Below, one piece after another: positions 50,343 through 56,389 of a stretch of DNA of 56,389 nucleotides (position 1 is its first letter; every line of letters begins with the position of its first letter). The notes under the pieces were generated by a model, which was given only the letters and a program-made list of their open reading frames with translations, searched no databases and had not been told where the DNA came from. This DNA is from Bacillota bacterium. Lineage in GTDB: Bacteria; Bacillota; Clostridia; Lachnospirales; Lachnospiraceae. The stretch is from NCBI GenBank assembly GCA_023457255.1, contig JAEWMB010000025.1:1-56389 (forward strand). Reading direction: 5' to 3'. The position numbers and the translations under genes are program-made.

Positions 50343-50744
50343 ATGGTTCAAAAAGAACAGAGACAGCCAAAGCGTACAGATCAAGAATGGCTGGAGCTCA
50401 TACAAGAATGCCGCACCAGCGGAATGAGTGACAAAGTTTGGTGTGAGCAGCATCATATTCAACGAAGCAGCCTTTACTATCATATCCGAAGGCTTCGAAA
50501 TAGGGCCTGTGCAATACCAGAAGCTTCACTTCCGGTGGTTCATGGTAAGCAGGAAGTAATTCAACTTCAGATTTCGGAAACGGACTCCTTTCCTGCCCAT
50601 TCTCCAGTCCCGAACAAGTCGTTAGGGTTTTCCAATGATATAGCAATCCGCTTGTCCATTCATGGTGCTTTGATGGAGATCACGAATTCTGCAGCTGGTG
50701 AAACTATCACAAATACCATCACCGCACTGCAAAGACTATGTTAG
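50343..50744 (+). CDS. tnpA: IS66 accessory protein TnpA
   Basis: A 133-residue basic protein with the IS66 OrfA pattern: W-x-x-x-I-x-x-C-R-x-S-G-x-S, then WCEQHHIQRSSLYYHIRRLR, a helix-turn-helix-like part. It is needed for IS66 transposition together with TnpB, role unclear. Its end overlaps the tnpB start by seven bases, indicating coupled translation. Intact. Confidence 0.9.
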   Translation: MVQKEQRQPKRTDQEWLELIQECRTSGMSDKVWCEQHHIQRSSLYYHIRRLRNRACAIPEASLPVVHGKQEVIQLQISETDSFPAHSPVPNKSLGFSNDIAIRLSIHGALMEITNSAAGETITNTITALQRLC

Positions 50745-51097
50745 GAGATCTGTCCGGTGTATCGAAAATCTACGTGATTACGGGCAGGACGGACATGAGA
50801 AAAAGTTTTGATGGCTTAATGGCGATTATTCGGGATACCTATCAGATGGATCCATACGCCAATGCCCTTTTTCTTTTTTGTGGGCATGATAGTCGAAAGA
50901 TAAAAGCACTGCACTTTGATAAGGATGGTTTTGTTCTTCTACTAAAGAGGCTTGATGGAAGTGGCCGTTTCCAGTGGCCACGGAATGCCTCCGAAGTGCG
51001 CTCACTCACCCGGCAGGAATTTAGGTGGCTCTTAGAAGGACTCTCCATCGAACAGCCAAAGGCGATAAAGCCTGGCAGTAAGAAGAAGGATTACTAA
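50738..51097 (+). CDS. tnpB: IS66 accessory protein TnpB (Orf2)
   Basis: A 119-residue protein with the hallmark IS66 Orf2 sequence: VSKIYVITGRTDMRKSFDGL, LFLFCGHDSRKIKAL and LLLKRLDGSGRFQWPR. Complete. Its exact biochemical role is unknown, but it is required for transposition in this family. Confidence 0.93.
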   Translation: MLGDLSGVSKIYVITGRTDMRKSFDGLMAIIRDTYQMDPYANALFLFCGHDSRKIKALHFDKDGFVLLLKRLDGSGRFQWPRNASEVRSLTRQEFRWLLEGLSIEQPKAIKPGSKKKDY

Positions 51098-51398
51098 GTT
51101 TTTGTGCAAAACAGAGAAGTTAAAAAAATTTTTTTATAATCCCATCTAAATAAAAATGAGTTATCCACATCACCACTTTTTATAGAAAAAATTATCTGGA
51201 TACCACCCTATAGGATTTATTGTCTTGTGGATATCTTTCCCTGAAAGCCCTTAAAAAGCATGTGTTTTCAGATATACGAGAAGGATATCCACACTTGGTG
51301 TATTCGTCAAAATGACGGTACAGCATATACCACGAATTTGCCTCTTTTTTCTACTTCCATTATAATAAAGGTAATAAAAAGGAAAGGCGGAAACAGAC
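51098..51398. other. Non-coding spacer in IS66 with DnaA-box-like repeats
   Basis: The 301 bases between tnpB and tnpC contain TTATCCACA (51161-51169), a perfect DnaA-box consensus match, and an inverted pair GTGGATATC (51227-51235) and GATATCCAC (51284-51292), each also near a DnaA box. A long A/T-run is at 51122-51136. GAAAGG at 51383 is near the tnpC ribosome site. No gene is seen. Confidence 0.5.
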
Positions 51399-53096
51399 AT
51401 GTCGGGTGAAGCAGAGGAACTGATCACATTTCTAAAAAAGATAAATGAAGTACAGGAATCCCGCATCAAAGAACAGGCGATAACAATAGATAATTTACGT
51501 ATTATAATTGCGGATCTGCAGGTGACGGTTGCGAATCTGAATGAAACCCTCGATGAATTCCGCCGAAAGTTCTTTGGTATATCTAGCGAGAAGATTTCCG
51601 ATTCGGCTGTTAAGGAACTACCTGAGGCAGAGGAAGCGGCCCCAGAACCAAAGATAACAACTGTAGCAGAACATACTCGGACCAGAAAACCAAAATCATC
51701 ACGACAAGATCTCTATGCTTCCCTGCCAATCCGATATGTGAAGTGTGACGTTCCAGAAGAACAACGACTTTGCCCGGACTGTGATACTCCTATGGAGCAT
51801 CTTGGATATAAGTTTGTACGGGAAGAATTGAATATCATACCGGCTAAGGTCGAAAGAATCCACTATCTTGAGGAAACAGTTGTCTGTCCGATCTGTCGTG
51901 AGGAAGGGGATACTACAATCATTGCTGCCAAGACTCCAACTCCACTTATGGTACATAGTCCGGCATCTCCATCAATGGTGGCCCACGTTATGTATGAGAA
52001 GTCTGGTAATCATATGCCATTCTATCGTCAGGAGACTGACTGGAAGCAGAAAGGAGTTCCACTACCAAGAGAAACAACTGCTAACTGGTATAATTATTGT
52101 TCCTTGGAATATCTTTTTCCTGTGTATGATTGTTTACACCAGGAGCTACTCAGACGTGATGTTATTCATGTGGATGAGGTACCTTGTCAGGTGCTTCATG
52201 AAAAAGGAAAAGAAGCAACATCAAAATCCTATATGTGGATCTACCTAAGCGGAACAGATGGAAAACCAGCCGTTGTTCTATATGATTATCAGCCTGGTCG
52301 AGGTGGTGAATATCCCATTGAATTTTTGTCCGGATATACCGGAATAATACATTGTGATGGGTACTCTGCATATGGAATGATACAGGATGTTATCCTTGTA
52401 TGCTGCCTTGCTCATTGCCGACGTAAATTCTATGAGGCGATACCAAAGGAGCGGCGTAAAAAAGTGAAGCTTCTTGATATTAATTCCGAGCAGGGGCTTC
52501 CAGCACCGAAAGAGGGAATTGCCCTTGACAGTACCTTGCTCCCAGCTGAAAAAGGAGTTGCATTCTGCAACCAACTGTTCTTCCTAGAACGAATTTATAA
52601 AAACCTTTCAGCAGAGGATAGGAAGTTAATGCGCAGGGAACAAGAAACTCCTATTTGGGATGAATTCTGGTGTTGGCTCGATACACTGAACCCTACCGGT
52701 GGTAGTAAACTGGAAAAAGCAGTGAATTATGCCTATAACCATCATGAGACTCTTATGAACTATATGCTGGATGGCAGATGCGAAATTTCTAACAATTCGG
52801 CCGAACGTAAAGCAAAGACCTATGTTATGAGTAGAAAGAATTTTTTATTCCATGACACAGTGGATGGGGCCAGAGCAAGTGCGATTGTTCTCAGTCTTAT
52901 AGAGACTGCAAAATCCAATCAATTGAACGCCTTCCAATATCTTTACACTCTGCTACTGTATATGCCGGACTACAAAAATGAGCCCGCAGGCATAGAGCAG
53001 CTTATGCCGTGGAGTGAATTTATAAAGGAACGATGTTCTGGAGTGATGGATACAGAAACCGAAACACCGGCAAATCGAGGGAGCATACCGATCTAA
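51399..53096 (+). CDS. tnpC: IS66-family transposase TnpC
   Basis: A 565-residue DDE transposase. Residues 5-60 form a coiled coil (leucine-zipper-like), then the linker and a zinc-finger-like part (RLCPDCDTPM and VVCPICREE), and the catalytic core with the first Asp in HVDEVPCQ, the second in IIHCDGYSAY and the Glu near NNSAERKAK. The motif CCLAHCRRKF is typical of IS66. Length and frame are complete, so the element may be active. Confidence 0.93.
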   Translation: MSGEAEELITFLKKINEVQESRIKEQAITIDNLRIIIADLQVTVANLNETLDEFRRKFFGISSEKISDSAVKELPEAEEAAPEPKITTVAEHTRTRKPKSSRQDLYASLPIRYVKCDVPEEQRLCPDCDTPMEHLGYKFVREELNIIPAKVERIHYLEETVVCPICREEGDTTIIAAKTPTPLMVHSPASPSMVAHVMYEKSGNHMPFYRQETDWKQKGVPLPRETTANWYNYCSLEYLFPVYDCLHQELLRRDVIHVDEVPCQVLHEKGKEATSKSYMWIYLSGTDGKPAVVLYDYQPGRGGEYPIEFLSGYTGIIHCDGYSAYGMIQDVILVCCLAHCRRKFYEAIPKERRKKVKLLDINSEQGLPAPKEGIALDSTLLPAEKGVAFCNQLFFLERIYKNLSAEDRKLMRREQETPIWDEFWCWLDTLNPTGGSKLEKAVNYAYNHHETLMNYMLDGRCEISNNSAERKAKTYVMSRKNFLFHDTVDGARASAIVLSLIETAKSNQLNAFQYLYTLLLYMPDYKNEPAGIEQLMPWSEFIKERCSGVMDTETETPANRGSIPI

Positions 53097-53133
53097 TCGG
53101 GAAAATGCTTCCTGCTTAAAGTACCCATTAAAA

Positions 53134-53157
53134 TACGGTAGGTTATTCATCGCTTAC
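53134..53157 (-). repeat. IS66 right terminal inverted repeat
   Basis: CGGTAGGTTATTCATCGCTTAC, the inverse of the left end with a few mismatches. Confidence 0.9.
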
Positions 53158-54830
53158 GAATTAAAGATATTACAAAGCTTTATATAAGCAAAGAGGTTGA
53201 AGATGAAGGATTCGGAAAAATTACTCAAACAGATTATGTTGCAAAGGATTATTGTGAAAAAATTCTTACTGAAGTAGTAGGTGGATTTGAAGAAGCAAAA
53301 TATTTATCATATGTTGGCTGCTTAGAAAGAATTGCAAATGAAGTATTTGATTTTAGTATTGATGAATCGAAATATCGAGTGACATTTACTATTGATACAT
53401 ATGAAAACATAAAAGCCCGAATGAAAGTTAAACTCGAACAGATTGAGCCAACAGGTGAATATGATTTAATATTGGAACAATTAAAAATTGCAATTAAGAA
53501 TAAAATGATTGGTGCTTGGAATAGATGTATTTGGGTAACAGATGAACAATCGGAGGCATTATGCACAATGCTATATCCGATGCTCTTTGAAGCTGAGAAT
53601 GAAATGAGAGCATTTGTTAATAAAGTCTTAATCCATTATGTAGGTGTAAATTGGATTAAAAAAATAGGAATGGAAAAATATGATTTGAGTCATGAAAACC
53701 TGATGGGCGATTTTCGACGTATTTCACCACAATATTCCGGAGTTGATGATACCTTTATTTCCATGACATTGGAAATAATGATGGAGATAATAAAAAAAGG
53801 TAAAATATATGATGAAAATATTACTTTGTCATCTGCTGACTGGAATGCATTAAATGAAAAAGGTAATAAGAGTGCAGATGCGGTTCTTGGATATATAAAA
53901 AAGAAAAGAAAGATTAATATAGATATTTGGGAAGATATTTTTAAACAATATTTCGATTTTGACTTATCAATAATAACGGATTTTATTAAAAATAGGAATC
54001 ATGTGGCACACAATAAACTTTTAAACTGGTCTAGTATGCAAACAATTAAGCAGAATGTAGAATTCTTTAAAAATAATATTGAATCCGCAGATAGAAAGTT
54101 TGAAGAATCTGATTTGTCGGAAGAATTAAATATGACAATTGATGCTGAGGAAGAAGCTGAACGGGAAGCAGCAGAGGCAAGGGACTGGGAAGAAAATTAT
54201 CTAAGGAATAGAATACAAGGAGATACAGGAGTAGAAATACTCACAGAAAAGGGGATATTAGAAGAGTTTAATGAAATTTTTAATTCATTGTATTCTGAAA
54301 TTGATGATGAATATTACTTCAATCCTTGCTTTAATATTAGTCAGCAATATGCAATTGAATCGGAATCAAATGAGCAAATTCTGTTCATGGTATCATCAAA
54401 TGCAATCAAGGAATCGGAAATAGAAGTAGTAGTTGAACTGTGGTTAGACGGCGATATGGATTCAGATAGCTCAGCGACAATTAGTTGTAGAAAAGCGAAT
54501 CTAAATGATAAAATCTTATTTACAGCACAAATTAGATATCATAATGGCTCAGGGTATGAGGATTATAATGAAGGTGGTGTTGTTTTAAACAGTGAATCTA
54601 AACTTGACGATTCTGAAGTAGTTGATTTCAAAACAAACTTAAAAGAATATATTGAAGAAGAATTAAATCCTATGGTAAAGAAGTTAAAAGAATATAGAGA
54701 AGCTTCTGGTGTTGAGATTCCAGTATCTGCAGAAGCATGTATTGAATGTGATAATGAAGGTATTTCTACATCAGATGAATTTTACCCAGAGGGTTTCTGC
54801 AGCTTTTGCGGTACGGATAATAATGAATAG
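53158..54830 (+). pseudogene. HEPN-like protein with C-terminal zinc ribbon, 5' end cut by IS66
   Basis: The reading frame is open from the IS66 end, giving IKDITKLYISKEVEDEGFGK and on, so the natural start is lost; the GTG at 53379 is only an internal candidate. The protein (about 557 residues remain) has MLYPMLFEAENEMRAFVNKV followed, about residue 280, by FIKNRNHVAHNKLL, which carries the Rx4-6H pattern of HEPN ribonuclease domains. An acidic linker follows, then a domain ending in CIECDNEG and FCSFCG, a Cys4 zinc ribbon. HEPN proteins often serve in defence or toxin systems; this exact architecture is not known to me. Whether any product is made is unknown. Confidence 0.65.
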
Positions 54831-55247
54831 AGTAGAATTGATTTGTGATTATGAGAATGGGGATGAACATCTACTCCTTTTTTGATAGTTAGCAAAATTT
54901 TATTAATACGGGTCATTTTATAGTATTGAGCAGAAAAGTGCGGATAAAATTGAAATGTAGATTATGCAGTGTTTGATACAGCTATGTTGTCTGAAACAGA
55001 GCAAAAAAATAAGTATGCAATAGAGACTAAAATGACTGAAAAATCTATATAAAAGGAACGAGCAGGTAAGAACATTAAAGTAGCAAGATGGATTAGAATA
55101 GGATATGGTCTGGCTTGGTGCTTTTTTGTTTGTCATGATTATCGAAGATAAGAATTAAATAGAAAGAAAAAATTGGATCAATATGATATAATTTAGAGGT
55201 ATTGAAAAAAAAATATGTACTATAGAAATGTCTGGGGAGGCTTGAAT
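54831..55247. other. Intergenic region with one coding-like fragment
   Basis: A short open stretch around 54957-55050 reads DYAVFDTAMLSETEQKNKYA and ends TEKSI, without start codon; it looks like debris. GATATAAT at 55183-55190 may be the -10 region for the WYL regulator gene. The remainder shows nothing. Confidence 0.35.
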
Positions 55248-56240
55248 GTGACAAAAGTAAATCAAAAATTAAAACAGCTGTATTTGATGAAGATTTTACT
55301 GGAAAATACAGATGAAACACATAGCATGACGATGCCTGAAATTGTATCATCACTGAAAGCTTATGATATTACAGCAGAAAGAAAAAGTATTTATGATGAT
55401 ATTGAAGCACTTCGATTGTATGGGATGGATATCATAGGTGAGAAGTCTGGCAAAACATATCTGTATCATATAGGCTCGCGTGATTTTGAACTAGCAGAAT
55501 TGAAATTATTAGTTGATTCAGTACAATCATCAAAATTTATAACAGCGAAAAAATCCAATGAACTAATAGAGAAAATTGAGCGGATTGCAAGTAAGTATGA
55601 GGCTAAACAATTACAGAGGCAAGTATATGTTGCGCAACGAATAAAAACAATGAATGAAAGTATCTACTATAATGTAGATATTATACATAACGCAATTGCC
55701 AGTAATGTGAAAATTAAATTTCAATACTTTCAATGGAATGTAGATAAGAAACAAGAATTACGACACGATGGTGAATATTATCTGATTAGCCCATGGGCAT
55801 TGTCTTGGGATAATGAAAATTATTATCTCATAGGTTACGATCATAAGACAGGTATAATTAAGCACTATCGTGTGGATAAAATGCTGAACATATCGGAGAC
55901 TGAGGAAAAAAGAGAAGGAAAGCAACTTTTTCGGCAATTTGATATGGCAATCTATGCAAAAAAGATGTTTGGAATGTTTGATGGAAAAGAACAGACAGTA
56001 CGCATAGAATGTGTGAACTCATTTGCAGGAGTAATGATAGATCGCTTTGGAAAGTCGGTGACAATGATTAAGACTGATGAGGAACATTTTGTAGTAAATG
56101 TAACCGTGGCAGTGAGCAGACAGTTCTTAAGTTGGATTATTTCATTGGGAGATGGAGTTGTAATCACTGCTCCGGAAGATGTTGTGGAACTGATGAAGGA
56201 TGAAATTCGAGCGTTAAACATCAGATATGACATAAAATAG
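55248..56240 (+). CDS. WYL-domain transcriptional regulator
   Basis: A 330-residue DNA-binding regulator. Residues 5-65 form a winged helix-turn-helix (LYLMKILLENTDETHSMTM, then ERKSIYDDIEALRLYGMDI), residues 135-220 a WYL domain with HDGEYYLISPWALSWDNENY and a YYLIGYD core, and the C-terminus a WCX-like extension. WYL domains sense nucleic-acid or nucleotide ligands and often control defence genes, in keeping with the HEPN-like neighbour. GTG 55248 is chosen because GGGGAGG ends seven bases upstream; an earlier ATG at 55215 has no ribosome site. Confidence 0.88.
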   Translation: MTKVNQKLKQLYLMKILLENTDETHSMTMPEIVSSLKAYDITAERKSIYDDIEALRLYGMDIIGEKSGKTYLYHIGSRDFELAELKLLVDSVQSSKFITAKKSNELIEKIERIASKYEAKQLQRQVYVAQRIKTMNESIYYNVDIIHNAIASNVKIKFQYFQWNVDKKQELRHDGEYYLISPWALSWDNENYYLIGYDHKTGIIKHYRVDKMLNISETEEKREGKQLFRQFDMAIYAKKMFGMFDGKEQTVRIECVNSFAGVMIDRFGKSVTMIKTDEEHFVVNVTVAVSRQFLSWIISLGDGVVITAPEDVVELMKDEIRALNIRYDIK

Positions 56241-56389
56241 CTTAGAAAGAAATGTATGTTCAAAAAATGGAGCGTTTTAAGTCCGTACAATGGGACTGCC
56301 AAACCTTTACAATAGGAATTAAGATTAGAAAGTTGCAAAATTTTCTGTTCTTGATTCCTATTTTGTTGCGAAAAACAAGGAGGCACTTC
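56241..56389. other. Terminal stretch without recognisable feature
   Basis: 149 bases up to the window end. An AAGGAGG at 56377-56384 suggests that a gene starts just beyond the window. Confidence 0.35.

Larger units (their letters stand above)
50170..53157 (+). mobile_element. Complete IS66-family insertion sequence
   Basis: The left end begins GTAAGCGATGAATAACC (50170) and the right end is its inverse, GGTTATTCATCGCTTAC (to 53157); the imperfect terminal repeats extend to about 22 bp. Inside are tnpA, tnpB and tnpC in the IS66 order. IS66 elements normally make an 8-bp target duplication, but the 8 bases on the left (GATACTTT) and right (GAATTAAA) differ. So the element either lost one flank by deletion or is the product of recombination between two copies. 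Confidence 0.92.

Overview
The window is low-GC Firmicute DNA, most likely from an anaerobic Clostridia member of the Lachnospiraceae type. This rests on family resemblance, strong AGGAGG ribosome sites with many GTG/TTG starts, and a Tn1549/CTn-style conjugation module; no rRNA or taxonomic marker is present. No tRNA, rRNA or CRISPR array was seen.

Region 1 (1-15.7 kb) is part of a conjugative transfer module on the + strand. It opens with the 3' end of a group II intron (domains V and VI) lying inside the coupling-protein gene virD4. Then come a Maff2/VirB2-like pilin, a TrbL-like membrane protein, DUF4313, PrgI (VirB3-like), VirB4, a CD1108-like protein that lacks its usual peptidoglycan hydrolase domain, a small coiled-coil protein, and a 2329-residue methylase/SNF2-helicase protein. 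A TnpV-like gene is encoded inside the helicase gene in another reading frame. A hairpin at about 15.68 kb ends the module.

Region 2 (15.8-49.4 kb) is visibly more A+T rich and is a large metal (mainly copper) homeostasis and signalling island. It holds two DUF2318 proteins, two CopA Cu(I)-ATPases, CopZ, CsoR with two operators, an HMA/UreH-type/cupredoxin fusion, a YHS-domain protein, an LDCC-motif protein, a two-domain multicopper oxidase, two Csp-type copper-storage proteins plus a frameshifted third copy, lipoproteins (one a YVTN beta-propeller), Lgt, an SH3-NlpC/P60 hydrolase, three OmpR-type response regulators (one with a ruined kinase gene), two intact histidine kinases, a membrane spermidine-synthase-like protein, a chemoreceptor, an HD-GYP protein and a GGDEF protein. 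The genes appear to be tied together by a shared promoter design: two 6-bp boxes 11 bp apart, followed after exactly 10 bp by a -10 hexamer. It is found before ten transcription units and once in a decayed duplicate. I propose it is the binding site of the OmpR-type regulators, while CsoR separately controls csoR and copA2-copZ.

Region 3 (49.4-56.4 kb) is a scar zone: a decayed copy of a promoter and gene start, a frameshifted serine-recombinase fragment, a complete IS66-family element (about 50170-53157) without visible target-site duplication, a HEPN/zinc-ribbon protein gene whose 5' end is cut off by the IS, and an intact WYL-domain regulator.

Proposed working model (inference): copper is sensed in the cytosol by CsoR and outside by two-component systems; CopZ/CopA export it, Csp proteins store it, and the fusion protein, lipoproteins, DUF2318 and YHS proteins handle metal or electrons at the membrane.
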